64,000 bases of DNA from Haliclona indistincta. Lineage: Eukaryota; Porifera; Demospongiae; Haplosclerida; Chalinidae. The notes beneath the pieces were generated by a model. The model was given only the letters and a program-made list of their open reading frames with translations. It had not been told where the DNA came from and ran no database searches. Position numbers and translations under genes: made by a program. The first letter of the stretch is position 1. Each line of letters starts with the position of its first letter. This document shows, in pieces, positions 15,869 through 27,125 of this stretch. Where the stretch lies: positions 13,565,030 through 13,629,029 of the forward strand of contig OZ024788.1 of NCBI GenBank assembly GCA_964017065.1, written 5' to 3'.

Positions 15869-15971
15869 CCCTGTACTGTAGGTATATCAACCAATGATGA
15901 CCAGACTCACATCAATACTAACATCACTGCCACAACAATGAGAGAGAGACTGGACACAATACGTACTTTGT
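15869..15971 (+). pseudogene. Duplicated last exon of XYLB
   Basis: The sequence tgtactgtaggtatatcaacc onward repeats XYLB exon 18, with its acceptor, stop codon and 3' sequence, but no other XYLB exon is next to it. It is followed by the XYLB 3' flank repeat. Confidence 0.85.
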
Positions 15972-16589
15972 AGTGTAGTACTAGAAATTATTATTTTACA
16001 TACTCTTTTATTATTGTAAATTCTAAGGCATGTGGGTGGGGAAATAATCACATGATCAGTTGCTCTGAATCATGTGTTCCTCTTCTGTTCCAGTCCAGCA
16101 TACCACAGTAGCACTACCTCATGTGCTGCCGTGGTATGCTGGACCTCAACTATTAGCAAATGGTGTTTCAGCCTGTAATCAAGGATCTTGGGAAGACCGA
16201 GAAAGCTGGAGGATCAAGGATGAGAATACAGCAGCCCGGTCCATTTCCTATACCAAACTGTTCCATCATGATGATATAGCTATATCAAATCTCATTCTCG
16301 TGTGGTCAGTCTTGCAGTGCAGGGAACATTGCTCCCTTATCACTTGTTTTCTGCAGTAGGGTGGGGCTCGTTGTGCAGCTAGGTAGGTGGAGTCCTGGAG
16401 TTAAGCTAGTACTGCTAGAAATTGGTCGAAACACCATTTTTGTTAGTACATGTATATAAAAAGTAGTTCTTCAATGCTGGGAAGTGGAAATACTGCTTTG
16501 GTGGTAATGATAGTTATGCAGCTACATGTAGGTGGAGTTAATGAGTACGTACCTAGTTATTATGGTCTACTTGTCTATCTAAACAAATA
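15972..16589. repeat. Copy of the XYLB 3' flank leading into TRAF B
   Basis: This repeats the sequence downstream of XYLB (12369-12820), then runs through ttctagcagtacaagctt-type sequence (seen inverted at about 38640-38700) to the TRAF B start. Confidence 0.7.
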
Positions 16590-18176
16590 ATGGCTGAATC
16601 TTGTGCTCCTCTTCCAGTCGCTGGATACGAGAATGAGTTCGTGGACTCTATTCCAGACGCTCTCTCCTGTCCCGTATGCCTCCTCCCGTTCCGGGACCCT
16701 CACCTCGTCAGCTGCTGCGGTGCAAAGTTCTGTGAACCGTGCATTGGTCGAGTGAAGGCTGCCGGTCAGCCATGCCCGCTGTATAAACAGGAGTTCGTCT
16801 CGCTGCTGGACCGAGGAGATCAGCGTAAGGTAGTGTGATCCACTGCAATGAGTCAGTGTGTCACTCATCATCACAGCAGTGGCGGATCCAGGAAAAGAAG
16901 ACGGGGTGGGCCAATGTGCGGCGCGGAGCGCCGCCGAAAATTTTTAGCTAATTAATATTCATGAAGGTCGTAAATAATTGACTCTGGCACGCATCATCGC
17001 AGCGAGCGCGCTAGTCAGTACACCAACACAGCGAGCGCGCTAGTCAGTAGTGAGAACTCTGGTAAGAGTGTTGCACTGTAGGTAAAACTTTAAATTTTAG
17101 CTGGGCTAGTTGGGGTGGGCCAGGCCCTACCTGGCCCACCCCTGGATCCGCCACTGCATCACAGGTACTAAACCTTAAGGTCCGCTGCTCCAGACACGAT
17201 GATGGTTGCCAGTGGGTGGGTGAGCTACGCCATGTGGTCCCTCATGAGAGAGAGGAATGTGGGTGGGCAGTGGTGGAGTGCAGCTACCAGTGTAGTGCTC
17301 ACCTCCCTCGCAGACTGATGGATGAACATCAACGTGACGAGTGCCCACAACGACCAGTGGACGTTAAGTTCGAACATTTTGTAAAGAGAATGGAAGAAAG
17401 GCACGAGAGAGACATGAAGAGAATTGAGCAACAGCATGAAAAGGAGAGTAAGAACATGGAGGCTAGACTATTGACTGAGAAAGAACGACATGAGAGAGAG
17501 ATGGCTGAGCTGAAGGTAATTATCACTGCTACATATAGCACGTAACTATGTTGTGACCACACCTCCTCAGGATGAGTATACCAGCAGACTAGCAGAGACA
17601 CTGGAGAGAGTGAGGAAGATAGAGGAGGAGACCATTCCACAGATGAGAGGTGATATTGCTTTATAACTGCTACTAATAGTGTTTTTCGTAATAATTATAG
17701 CTCATCCTGTTCCCTCCATTGAGTTCATCATGACCCAGTACTCCACACACAAGAAGGATGGTGATATGTGGTATAGTCCACCATTCTATACTGGACCAGG
17801 AGGATACAAGATGTGTCTCAGAGTCAATTCTAATGGTCGTGGTTCTGGTACTGGTACTCATGTATCAGTATATGTGCATCTCATGAGAGGAGAATATGAT
17901 AGTAGACTAGTGTGGCCATTTAAAGGAGACATCACTTTACAACTAGTGAACCACAACAATGACCATCTCGAGAGGATTGTGTCCTTCAGTGATGTCTCAG
18001 TTGCTGATGGTATAGCAAACAGAGTGACATCAGGTGACAGAGCTACTAAAGGATGGGGCAAACAGAAGTTCATCTCTCATACTGATGTGGAGTCCTCCTC
18101 AAGCACCAGCCGATACATTGACAATAACTCTCTAACATTTAGAATAACTAAAGTAGAAGTGTACTCTGTACAATAG
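16590..18176 (+). CDS. TRAF: TRAF-like protein B (RING lacks a zinc ligand)
   Basis: Exons 16590-16829, 17165-17515, 17571-17649 and 17701-18176 give 381 residues with the same RING / zf-TRAF / coiled-coil / MATH order as TRAF A. The RING exon is almost identical to that of A, but the last cysteine pair reads CPLYKQ instead of CPLCKQ, so the final zinc ligand is Tyr. Ubiquitin-ligase activity is therefore doubtful, while the MATH domain is whole and more divergent (RVNSNGRGSGTGTHVSVYVHL). Intron 1 carries a 280-bp hAT-like insertion. Confidence 0.9.
16877..17156. mobile_element. hAT-type MITE in TRAF B intron 1
   Basis: The ends CAGTGGCGGATCCAGG and CCTGGATCCGCCACTG are 16-bp terminal inverted repeats. 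They are flanked by an exact 8-bp target duplication, catcacag (16869-16876 and 17157-17164), diagnostic of hAT transposition. No coding capacity. The duplicated 8 bp contain the intron's 3' AG, so the acceptor is present on both sides of the insertion. Confidence 0.92.
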
Positions 18177-18541
18177 ATGTATGCAATATCACATGTTGTA
18201 CCATAGAAGTTAAGCCTTATTTTCAAAGGCACCGCCACTGGTACGTGTATTTCAGCATTTCAGATATACCATGGAAAGTCACATGATTTCCTGTGGGATA
18301 TCTGGATATTCCACGGAAATCACATACGTATATCTGGATATTCCACGGGAAGTCACATATGACTCCCACTGGGCAAAAAAGATCATAGAAATGACCTACC
18401 TTCCAGAGAGAAAAATAGGAAGGGGTGAGAGTTGTGAGTCAACCTCACCAGTAAACTAAGAAGAATATGCAAGCCGCCCTTATTTATCCTATAGAAACCT
18501 ACAGACATCAGTGGGCAATGTGGTTGCCATGATACAAGTCA
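18177..18541. repeat. Dispersed repeat related to 54170-54560
   Basis: Strings such as attccacggaaatcacat and cctatagaaacctacagacatcag are found in reverse complement near 54300-54500. No gene is supported; the 62-codon frame at 18271 lies in the repeat. Confidence 0.6.
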
Positions 18542-18600
18542 GTTATACCATGCCTACCTGTGGTGTATCATGAATACACCACAGGTAGGCATGGTATAAC
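18542..18600. repeat. Perfect 25-bp-arm hairpin
   Basis: The arm gttataccatgcctacctgt (first 20 of 25 bases) is followed by a 9-base loop and its exact complement. Diverged parts of the same sequence occur at about 54175-54260. Confidence 0.8.
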
Positions 18601-19620
18601 ATATACTTAATTGTCATTATGATAAAAAATATAATTATAATTCATGAGGAAATGATTGTTGTCAGTGAGTGAGTGTTGTCAGTGAGTGAGTGTGTTCATT
18701 GGTTGAGTTGAGGAGATGCATCACTAGGGTCACTCAGTACCAGCTGTATACTGTTATCCTTCTCTGCTGTGACAAAAGAGTAGGTTACAATGGAATCTTC
18801 TCATGTAAATGTCACTGTGTAAATTTTATCCAGATGATCAAAATTTTAAATGGTCAGATTTTCGTGTACAAAAATTACACTGTGCATGCAGAAAAATTTT
18901 GTACTTTGAAGGCATCTACATACAAAATTTGTCATGCATTAAAATTTTTATTATAGTATCCACCGAAGGGAATGTATTGACTGTATTCGTGAAGCTGAGA
19001 ATAATTTTAGGCAGTGTAAATTAGACAGACAAGAATCTTGTTAGGCTGGATGAAGTATAGAGGGTTTGATGTGATTTTTTAATTGAAATCCACGATGCAA
19101 ACTGTTGTACACCTTTGATCATTTCTTTGTGAGGGCAGTATAGTGGTGAGGTGTTTACTTGTTATACTCCAAACATTGATAATCATACAATAACGAAAAT
19201 AGACACACAAGAAATTGGTTAATGGAACGAACTTATACGATTTGATAGCATCAGGTTGTTTAGCTGACCCTCCCATCAGTTGCAGGCCCAGTAGCTTGAA
19301 GAAAGCCGGCGCTATCTTTGCATTAGCTACTGACATGGGAGCTCTACGACAGCAGAGAATATATCAGCAGTACCGTATGATAGCACTACACTACCTACCT
19401 ACGATATCGATGTATGGCACAAACGTGATGAGATGCGTGCCTCCTATATACTGTGGAATGAATTTGACAAAGCCCATGCACAATGCATGTAGAGTTAGCT
19501 CCTTGGCTTTGGTTTGTTGCAGGAGCTTGCTTGTAACTAATTGCAAACTGCGTACAAAAGTGCCCTCATCAGCTGGAGAGAGATGGCATTGGTCTCATGC
19601 TATAGTAGAACCACATGATA
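18601..19620. repeat. Dispersed 1-kb repeat R2, copy 1
   Basis: This segment recurs at 22660-23487 (same orientation) and at about 35940-36940 (inverted), and partly at 39780-40170. A frame read on the inverse strand contains ELPVANVEMAFFKL in two copies and in degraded form here. I do not recognise the protein; it may be an exon of a duplicated gene carried with the unit. Confidence 0.7.
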
Positions 19621-19662
19621 CATTATCAACAACTGATGAAATTCAGAATAGTATTCAATGTA

Positions 19663-19831
19663 CAGCGGAACCCCTCTAAGAGGACACCCCTCATCCCTCT
19701 ACACCTACTGAATCCCAAATAATTATAACCCACATAATGTATTATAAACCCCTGACCAGAGGACACCCTCTCTATAATGGACATGTAGTTTTGCTGGTCC
19801 CAATGGTGTCTGCCTTAGAGAGGTTCCACTG
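19663..19831. mobile_element. Tc1/mariner- or pogo-like MITE
   Basis: The 169-bp element has ends CAGCGGAACCCCTCTAAGAGG and the complement of CAGTGGAACCTCTCTAAGGC, both flanked by TA. A related partial copy lies at about 49889-49977 inside the large split-repeat element. Confidence 0.75.
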
Positions 19832-20036
19832 TACTCTGCTAACCCTAATAAGAGTATGCACTACTATTTCAGTTACTCTGAATAACTAGAGTACTATACA
19901 GTATCAGCTAGAGGGTCACTATAACTAGCCTTATAGCTATAGCTAGTGATCCTGTACTTTAGTAACATGCAGTGTCCCCTCATCATCGACTCAACATGTT
20001 GCTTAAATTAATTATACAATAATTTATATGAGTCAC

Positions 20037-20450
20037 TCAGTAGTCAGTGTGTCCTGGCATGGGGTATCCCTCAGCAAACTGCTCCACTCTCTCTCGTAGC
20101 TCTGATACCATCCTCTTGGTCTCCTCGTCATTGTCCACAAACTCTTTGAACAGTTTCACAGTGTCCTTCTTGCCATTCTCTTTCAATCGCTGACACACAT
20201 TGGAGAATATCTTGACAGCTTCATCAATGAATCCAGCCATCCTCTTCAACTCTTCCTCTCCCATCTGACGTGAGGTGAGGGCAGGAGTGCCAAGCCGTAG
20301 TCCACTAGGGTTGAGGGCACTCTTGTCACCAGGGACAGTGTTCTTGTTGGTGGATATGGCAGCTAGCTCCAACACTCTCTCAACCTTAGCTCCAGCTCCC
20401 TCCATTCCAGCGGATTGTAGCAAGGAGGAGCAGGTGTATGTCAGTACCAC
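20037..20450 (-). pseudogene. Truncated copy of SHMT last exon, block 3
   Basis: It matches the SHMT 3' end (31363-31774) in reverse, including AGMEGAGAKVERVLELAAIS, SALNPSGLRLGTPALTSRQMG and the terminal EGYPMPGHTDY-stop. It starts abruptly at ggtggtactgacatacacc, where it meets a (CT)n tract. A base change/indel just after CTCCTCCTTG disrupts the frame, and all upstream exons are missing. The copied downstream flank continues to about 19860. Confidence 0.9.
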
Positions 20451-20690
<240 letters not shown>

Positions 20691-20691
20691 G

Positions 20692-21080
20692 GTTCTTGCT
20701 GATGTGTTCAATACTGATGCCTACAGACTACAAGAGACAGCTAACTCAGCTAGTCTGGGCGGAGCTTATCGTGCTAAGCATGGTACTCACTCATTCACCT
20801 GCTCACCAAACTCACTCACTCACACTCACCAACTCACTCACTCACTCACTTACACTCACTCTATGATTGTATACAGCTCTCTCAGGTGGTGAGTATAGTG
20901 ATGCTGTGATATCAGCTCCATCATACACTCTAGCAGTGAACCATAGACCATCCATCCATCATGATGTGAGCCCCTCCCTCACCTAGTCTATAGCTATCAT
21001 ACCATGATCCTATACTGTAGGTATATCAACCAATGATGACCAGACTCACATCAATACTAACATCACTACCACAACAATGA
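20692..21080 (+). pseudogene. Duplicated XYLB exons 16-18, block 3
   Basis: Exons 20692-20782, 20886-20965 and 21021-21080 repeat XYLB exons 16-18 with splice sites and stop codon kept (VLADVFNTDAYRLQ, SLGGAYRAKHG). Nothing upstream of the (CT)n tract belongs to XYLB, so it is a 3' fragment with no promoter. Confidence 0.9.
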
Positions 21081-21691
21081 GAGAGAGACTGGACATCACA
21101 ATACGTACTTTGTAGTAAAGTACTTAAAATAATATTTTACATACTCTTTTATTACTGTAAACTCTAAGGCATGTGGGTGGGGAAATAATCACATGATCAG
21201 TTGCTCTGAATCCTGTGCTCCTCTTCTATTCCAGTCCAGCATCCACAGTAGCACTATATCATACCGTCAATGATAATCAATTATCACACGATCAATGATA
21301 ATATAATGCGATCAAGTGGCAGGATCAAGGATCTTGGAAAGTTCAAGAGACCTAAAGGTTCAAGGATGAGAAGACTATTGATAGCAGTCCCTTTCCTATA
21401 CCAAACTGTTTCATCATGATGATATAGCTATACCAATTCCCATTCTAGTGTGGTCAGTCTTGCAGTGCAGAAGGACCACACTACACTGTTTTACTACCTG
21501 GAGTCCTGGAGTTAAGCTTGTACTGCTAGAAACACCATTTTTGTTAATGGTTGCATGAGGTATATATTAGAGTAGTTCTTCTATGCTGGGAAACTGCTTT
21601 GGTGGGGCTCGTTATGCAGCTACATGTAGGAGGAGTTAATGAGTACTTACCTAGTTATTATGTCTACTTGTGGAATTTACTATCTAAACAT
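21081..21691. repeat. Copy of XYLB 3' flank
   Basis: It follows the XYLB fragment as in 12369-12820 but with internal deletions. It then continues through the sequence that precedes TRAF B, ending at a TRAF start. Confidence 0.7.
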
Positions 21692-21716
21692 TACTAATGG
21701 CTGAATCCTGTGCTCC
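21692..21716 (+). pseudogene. Stub of a TRAF RING exon
   Basis: The first eight codons (atggctgaatcctgtgctcc...) match the TRAF A and B starts. The sequence then switches to unrelated DNA with a stop, just before the SINE pair. The rest of this TRAF copy is gone, except perhaps the MATH remnant at 23488. Confidence 0.75.
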
Positions 21717-21764
21717 ACTAGCCGATAGAGACAATACGTTAGCCATTAGTAAAATACCGGAAAT

Positions 21765-21960
21765 TGGCATAATACGGAGTACGTCACGTGCGCACGCTAT
21801 ATATACGTGCTCGCGCGTACAAAATCACTATAAAGGCTTGTTTGTAGCATAAGCTGGTCAGCAGTTCCGGTGGCTCAGCGGTTTAGTGCAGTGGATTGTA
21901 ATGCAGAGATTGTTCGGGGTTCAGGGTTCGGTTCTTGCTGTATGCGTGTTTTTTTATTTT
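21765..21960 (+). mobile_element. tRNA-derived SINE, copy 1
   Basis: The tRNA-like part at 21863-21940 has a box A-like stretch (ggtggctcagcggtttagtg) and a box B-like gggttcggttc, followed by a T-rich tail. Upstream are tacgtcacgtgcgcacg-type sequences shared with copy 2. It does not fold cleanly as a functional tRNA. Confidence 0.6.
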
Positions 21961-21970
21961 TTTTTTAGTA

Positions 21971-22146
21971 CAGTTGTTTGCGAAGATCTTGCATAACGGA
22001 AGCGAAAGCGGAAGTATGACGTTGGCCAATCAAACGCACGTAGGCGTAACTAACTGAAGCTGTACACGTGACGAAAAGTGAATTTCATTGGCCTGCGTCA
22101 CACTTCCGCTTTCGCTTCCGTTATGCAAGATCTTCGCAAACAACTG
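21971..22146. mobile_element. TA-flanked MITE with 45-bp terminal repeats
   Basis: CAGTTGTTTGCGAAGATCTT starts the left end and its complement ends the right. The arms extend through gcttccgttatgc, and TA lies on both sides (Tc1/mariner style). It is inserted in the tail of SINE copy 1; the shared sequence aacttaagttttt...cgacgatcctta resumes beyond it. Confidence 0.85.
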
Positions 22147-22239
22147 TAGAAAACTTAAGTTTTTTTTGCTAATTGCTCGACGATCCTTAGCTAGGGCCGA
22201 AGGCCCTGTTTAGGATAGGTTATGACTCATTTCACCCGG

Positions 22240-22520
22240 TTTGAAACGACTACGTCACGGATACGTCACGTGCACTAGCCCCCTTCGGGGGCTTATTTCA
22301 TCTACGTGCGCGCGCGTACTAAATCACTCGCTAAATCACTATAAAGCCTTGTTTGTAGAAATGGTTGGTCAGCTGGTTCCGGTGGCTCAGAGGTTTAGTG
22401 CAGTGGTTTGTAATGCAGACGTTCCCGGTTCCATTCTCACAGTGTCCATTGTTTTTTTGTTGTTTTTTTTCACAAAAAACTTAAGTTTTCTAGCTAGTAG
22501 TAACACTCTCGACGATCCTT
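22240..22520 (+). mobile_element. tRNA-derived SINE, copy 2
   Basis: The tRNA-like part at 22371-22440 (ggtggctcagaggtttagtg, then cccggttccattc) is followed by a T-rich tail and aacttaagttttc...cgacgatccttag, the same order as copy 1. The two copies are in tandem, about 500 bp apart. Confidence 0.6.
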
Positions 22521-22659
22521 AGTTTAGAACGACCCTCCCACATCTTGTTCTTTTTTGTTTCTTTCCTACATCTCAGTGTGTATTCTCTTGCTTTATTTTT
22601 TTTGTTTTTAAATTTAATAATAATATTCACCGTTTATTCATAAACTAATTATCACAAAA

Positions 22660-23487
22660 AGCTAATTGTCATTATGATAAAAATTTAATTTTGAATATAA
22701 TTGATGAGGAAATGATTGTTGTCAGTGAGTGAGTGTGTTCATTGGTTGAGTTGAGGAGATGCATCACTAGGGTCACTCAGTACCAGCTGTATACTGTTAT
22801 CCTTCTCTGCTGTGAGAAAAGAGTAGGTTACAATGGAATCTTCTCATGTAAATGTCACTGTGTAAATTTTATCCAGATGATCAAAATTTTCATATGGTCA
22901 GATTTTCATGTACTAACATTCACACTATGCATGCAGAAAATGTACTTTGAAGGCATCTATAATTATGCATATCATGCATTAAATTTCTACGATAGTATCC
23001 ACCGATCGAAGGGAATATATTGACTGTATTCGTGAAGCTGAGAATAATTTTAGGCAGTGTAAATTAGACAGACAAGAATCTTGTTAGGCTGGATGAAGTA
23101 TAGAGGGTTTGATGCAATTTTTTTATTGCAATCCACAATGCAAACTTTTGTACACCTTTGATCATTTCTTTGTGAGGGCAGTATAGTGCTGAGGTGTTTA
23201 CCTGTCATACTCCAAACATTGATAATCATACAATAACGAAAATAGACACACAAGAAATTAGTTAATGGAACGAACTAATCCATTCTTATCAGATTTGATA
23301 GCATTAGATTGTTTAGCTGATCCTCCTCTCAGTTGCAGGCCCAGTAGTTTGAAGAAAGCCATCTCCACATTAGCTACTGGGAGCTCTATGAGAGCAGAGA
23401 CTATACCAGCAGCACCGTATGACAGCACTACACTACCGTACACTACCGTACTACCGTATGACAGCACTCAATTATTACTGGTATAGT
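22660..23487. repeat. Dispersed repeat R2, copy 2
   Basis: It closely matches 18601-19620, including ggagatgcatcactagggtc and taatggaacgaact. The inverse-strand frame 23467-23258 reads LIELPVANVEMAFFKLLGLQ. Confidence 0.75.
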
Positions 23488-23820
23488 ACTCCACCATGCT
23501 ATACTGGATCAGGAGGTTTCTTTACAACCATACATGTACATCAGGAGAGAAGTTGTGTCTCAAACTGGTTCAACAACCATATTATATAGTGAACTGCAAT
23601 AATGACCAGTATCATCATGTGATATGACTGTGCACTTCAATGATACTGCTACTATAGGATCTGGTGCAACACATGATCAAGAGAGAAAGAAGCTTTTATG
23701 GGACGCGGGTATAATCAGTTTATATCCCATACTGATGTGGAATCCTCTATTGAGAACACACAATACATTGTCAATGATTGTACATTTAGAGTAACAAAAA
23801 TAGTAGTTATCAGCCCGTAG
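23488..23820 (+). pseudogene. Decayed MATH (TRAF C-terminal) fragment
   Basis: Pieces of the MATH exon are legible: atagtactccaccatgctatactggatcaggagg at the front, then tcccatactgatgtggaatcctc and a tail reading TFRVTKIVV before a stop at 23818-23820. The middle is deleted and frameshifted. Confidence 0.8.
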
Positions 23821-24240
23821 TACTCCAATGTCTTTTCATGTCAAAAAATTGCTCATTAATTATTCATCATAATTATATTTACTCATTATGTGTGTCCTGG
23901 TATTCCTGCTCTACTCTCTCTCTCTCTTAGCTCTGATGTCATCCACTGGTCTCTTCATCACTATTCACTCTTTCTAGCCTGTATCTTACAATTGCAGCAT
24001 GATACACATAGAGCTAGCTAGGGCGCCTTATTTCTCTTCACTGGTGTATGCAGGAAAGCTGAGCCGTCATGCATGGTATTATACCATGTACTACAGTGCA
24101 TGTTATGTATGCTGTGTATGGACCATGCGCCTAGGGTAACTAGTCTATCGAGTAATAAACTCAGTGCTATAGAGACCCAATCACTCATAACCCAAAAAGA
24201 TGTGCTATTTAGAAATCTGCCGCTATAGCTCACAATTTAA
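23821..24240. other. Intergenic, nothing recognised
   Basis: It begins with a stretch similar to an SHMT 3' end in degraded form (tgtgtcctggtattcctgctc ... ctctgatgtcatccactggtc). The rest has no recognisable gene. Confidence 0.45.
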
Positions 24241-24803
24241 CCCTTTAATTACTAAATTATCTTGCTGAAATTTTAACCTCGTAAATGCTGACCACTTCTC
24301 TCGTGAATATCTCGTGTGTCTTTTGTGCTACTGGTCTCAAATTTGCGTCCTTTTACGCCAGTGAGTAGCCGCAATTGCCCACACTCAAGTCAGTCGATAT
24401 GCCCCTCCCACTTCGAAAGTGAAGCCGATAAAGTGCAACGGCCTCGTCAAATTTTGCTCAAAGTTAGTACTTTGGGGCTGGATGCTGAAAAGTACACACA
24501 AATAGCAGTGGTTTTGGTGAGTGCAAAATGTGTTTCCGAGCACCCTGAAGCCATAAAATGTCCAAATTTTATTGGCAGCCATTTTTTTTTTACCTAAAAT
24601 GTTGTGAAATTTCACTGAAGCCATAGAAATGCTGACGCCAATACGTTTAGCGCAGGGGGTGCGCCGAAAACCGGTCACTTTTTGCGGTTATTTGTATTCT
24701 TCAATTTAGTTTAATTTCGGAATAATTATTTTAACACTTTTTGATAAAGTTATGGTGTCTGAAGTATGTATGTTGCCAAAAGGCAACAATAGGGGTTAAA
24801 GGG
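24241..24803. mobile_element. piggyBac-like non-autonomous element, copy 2 (inverted)
   Basis: This is the reverse complement of 13009-13599. TTAA flanks both ends (24237-24240 and 24804-24807), with CCCTTTAA / TTAAAGGG termini. It is about 28 bp shorter than copy 1 through small deletions, with scattered substitutions. Confidence 0.8.
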
Positions 24804-24807
24804 TTAA

Positions 24808-25189
24808 ACCAACAATATTAATGACTAATTCCATGCATCTTTTCATCATTAATTTTACTGGCTATATCTATAGCCTGGAGCATGCATATAGTGTCTTATG
24901 CATGAGCACCCACTGATGTAATAAACATTAATTTGCTTTGATCACATAGGTCCCATGCAATCACAAGCCAATAGGAATTTTTCTTGGAATTCGCATGACA
25001 TTGAGTAAAGTAAGCCTAATACACTCCTCGATCTATCTCCCAGTTAGTTACAATGGCTTCCCACTCAAATTATCATTATGCAAAGCTGAACACCAGAAAG
25101 TACTATAGTTGGTTTGTCTGTAAATATATATTTTATACTCAGAACTCTATTCCTATAGCTTCTAACAAAACAATCTTAGCTGTTGCTCT
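24808..25189. other. Downstream flank of the 7TM gene
   Basis: AT-rich with no supported gene. A 76-codon plus-strand frame at 25053-25283 overlaps the 7TM gene antisense and is taken as chance. Confidence 0.4.
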
Positions 25190-26146
25190 TCATTTTCTTG
25201 AAAGAAATTCTTCGTCCTCCTCACTCTCGTTCACAAATGGATACTCAGTGTTACATGTCTCAGATATCCCTTCACTAGTGTAGGACGTTGTATGGTGAGT
25301 GCGAAACCATGAACCGTATTTCGTAAACAGCAGTGGTCTTTTCCTGCCTTGTAGTCTGTTGAGATTCTTCTTTATAAAGCAGAGGTGTAGAGCAAAAGCA
25401 AGCGAAAAACTAAGTCCAAAAATGTCAACAAGTATATCAGCATATATAGAATAAATCTTTATGGTCAACAAGAAGAAAGATGGTACTATAAGAATCAAGA
25501 GTGGTAATATTTCCCTCAATGCCTTCCTGTGACTCTCTACTGTAGCAGTAGTCTTTGTACACAGGTTATATCCACAAGCTCTACAGCACAGTGGCACCAA
25601 TGTCAGTATTGTGAATAGAAAGTTCACAGAAATTGGCAATCCAAGTAATAGGTACACAACAACTGACAAACTGGGTAATAGCACGTTCCACATTACAGTC
25701 AGTATCATAAAAGTCATTGAATAAAGAATGGATGGAATGACTAAACATAGATCAGATTTGTAAGTGAACTGGTAGTTGTGGAGAGCCATAAGATATATGG
25801 AAACGGCAATACAAGTTGTATGCAATAAAGTAATTGCTAAGCTGCCGTTAGCTGCCGTTATACTAGCATTAGTATAAATGTCTAAAGTTGCATTTGATTG
25901 TTCCTTAGCAATAAGAAAGGAATAGACAAAGATATCAGACAGAGCCTCGATGATCAGTGACAGCAGTATGTAGAACACCAAACGATAGATGAATTTGCGC
26001 CACATCTTGTAGTATAGCAGAACTCCCAAAGCTATGATACAAGCAATGGTAGACACTCCTGCCAGAGATATGGAGACAGCATCAGCCGCAATAGCTTCAT
26101 GTCCAAAATAATCACCCATGCTGAAACAGAGCATGCACCGCGGCAA
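25190..26146 (-). CDS. Single-exon seven-transmembrane protein, GPCR-like orphan
   Basis: An uninterrupted 318-codon frame encodes seven hydrophobic segments at about residues 24-46, 52-79, 102-124, 132-156, 159-186, 209-233 and 235-260. The short N-terminus is outside, and there is a 50-residue tail with an acidic end (NESEEDEEFLSRK). An N-glycosylation site lies in the loop after TM2 (SNATLD, TNAS). Topology fits a G-protein-coupled receptor, but I see no DRY, NPxxY or GPS motif, so the class is open. One exon among intron-rich genes suggests a retrocopy or a lineage-specific receptor family. The first Met may be 9 codons too early (MPRCMLCFSMGD). Confidence 0.75.
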   Translation of the reverse strand: MPRCMLCFSMGDYFGHEAIAADAVSISLAGVSTIACIIALGVLLYYKMWRKFIYRLVFYILLSLIIEALSDIFVYSFLIAKEQSNATLDIYTNASITAANGSLAITLLHTTCIAVSIYLMALHNYQFTYKSDLCLVIPSILYSMTFMILTVMWNVLLPSLSVVVYLLLGLPISVNFLFTILTLVPLCCRACGYNLCTKTTATVESHRKALREILPLLILIVPSFFLLTIKIYSIYADILVDIFGLSFSLAFALHLCFIKKNLNRLQGRKRPLLFTKYGSWFRTHHTTSYTSEGISETCNTEYPFVNESEEDEEFLSRK

Positions 26147-26602
26147 CTAGACAGTTGTACTAAAGAACGCCGTATCACTAAGCTTGCTGCTGGCGCCGGC
26201 GCGGCACAATAGGGCCGTCCCTGGGGTCAGTATAACTTACAGCTGATTGCAGCAAACTTGAGTTTCAGTTTTGACAAACAGTCTACAATGACTCTTATAC
26301 CATACTAAGACTATTCTGACCAATCAGATTGTGCTACAGTGGACCACACGAAGAGAGTAAAAAACTATGTTTTGACATTTTGTTTCATATCTCAGGAACC
26401 AAGTGTCCTATGATCATGTTGCAGGTACCATTATGATCCTCTATCCTTACTGAACACCCTCATTCATATGGCTTTGTGTCACGTGACGTGGGAGTGTCAC
26501 AACATGGCGGCGTATCACACCCACTGGAACGACAGTTTTTAGTTAGGATTTCCAGAACTACTGGTAGTTAAGATTTCTTAACGCTGCATTACAACCTTCA
26601 CC
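26147..26602. other. Upstream flank of the 7TM gene
   Basis: No gene recognised. The tract ends at an assembly gap. Confidence 0.4.
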
Positions 26603-26802
26603 NNNNNNNNNNNNNNNNNNNNNNNNNNNNNNNNNNNNNNNNNNNNNNNNNNNNNNNNNNNNNNNNNNNNNNNNNNNNNNNNNNNNNNNNNNNNNNNNNN
26701 NNNNNNNNNNNNNNNNNNNNNNNNNNNNNNNNNNNNNNNNNNNNNNNNNNNNNNNNNNNNNNNNNNNNNNNNNNNNNNNNNNNNNNNNNNNNNNNNNNNN
26801 NN
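26603..26802. other. Assembly gap (200 N)
   Basis: Exactly 200 N, a conventional gap placeholder. The missing exons of the minus-strand P450 at 27385-27931 could lie here. Confidence 1.
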
Positions 26803-26805
26803 GGG

Positions 26806-26880
<75 letters not shown>
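26803..26880. repeat. GATA/GA microsatellite at gap edge
   Basis: (GATA)n grading into (GA)n, the probable cause of the assembly break. Confidence 0.95.
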
Positions 26881-26887
<7 letters not shown>

Positions 26888-26967
26888 ATAAATTCAACAT
26901 TAATTTCAGCAATAAACTACAGGTGTAGTACTTGTAACAGGTTACTATGCTAAGCTCTAAGTATTAG

Positions 26968-27125
26968 TTATTGCCCTCACGCAAGGGCAATAACCGACAT
27001 TAATGACCGCGGGAAAGTCGGTTGCCCGAGTGACGGTCGAGGGCGTAGCCCGAGACTGTACGAGGGCAACCGACTTTCCCGAGGTCATTAATGTCGGTTA
27101 ATGCCCGAGTTGTGTAGGGCAATAA
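26968..27125. repeat. Hairpin MITE with nested stem
   Basis: The ends TTATTGCCCT and AGGGCAATAA are inverted. The inner arms aaccgacattaatgacc... and ...ggtcattaatgtcggtt pair over about 40 bp. A small second stem (ttgccctcacgcaagggcaa) lies in the left arm. A related half occurs at 27230-27255. Confidence 0.8.

Noticed and set aside
21863..21940. Functional tRNA gene
   Set aside because: Boxes A and B are present, but acceptor and anticodon stems do not pair well, and a second copy with a SINE-like tail lies in tandem.
26598..26912. 104-codon frame across the first gap
   Set aside because: It is composed of N and microsatellite translation.
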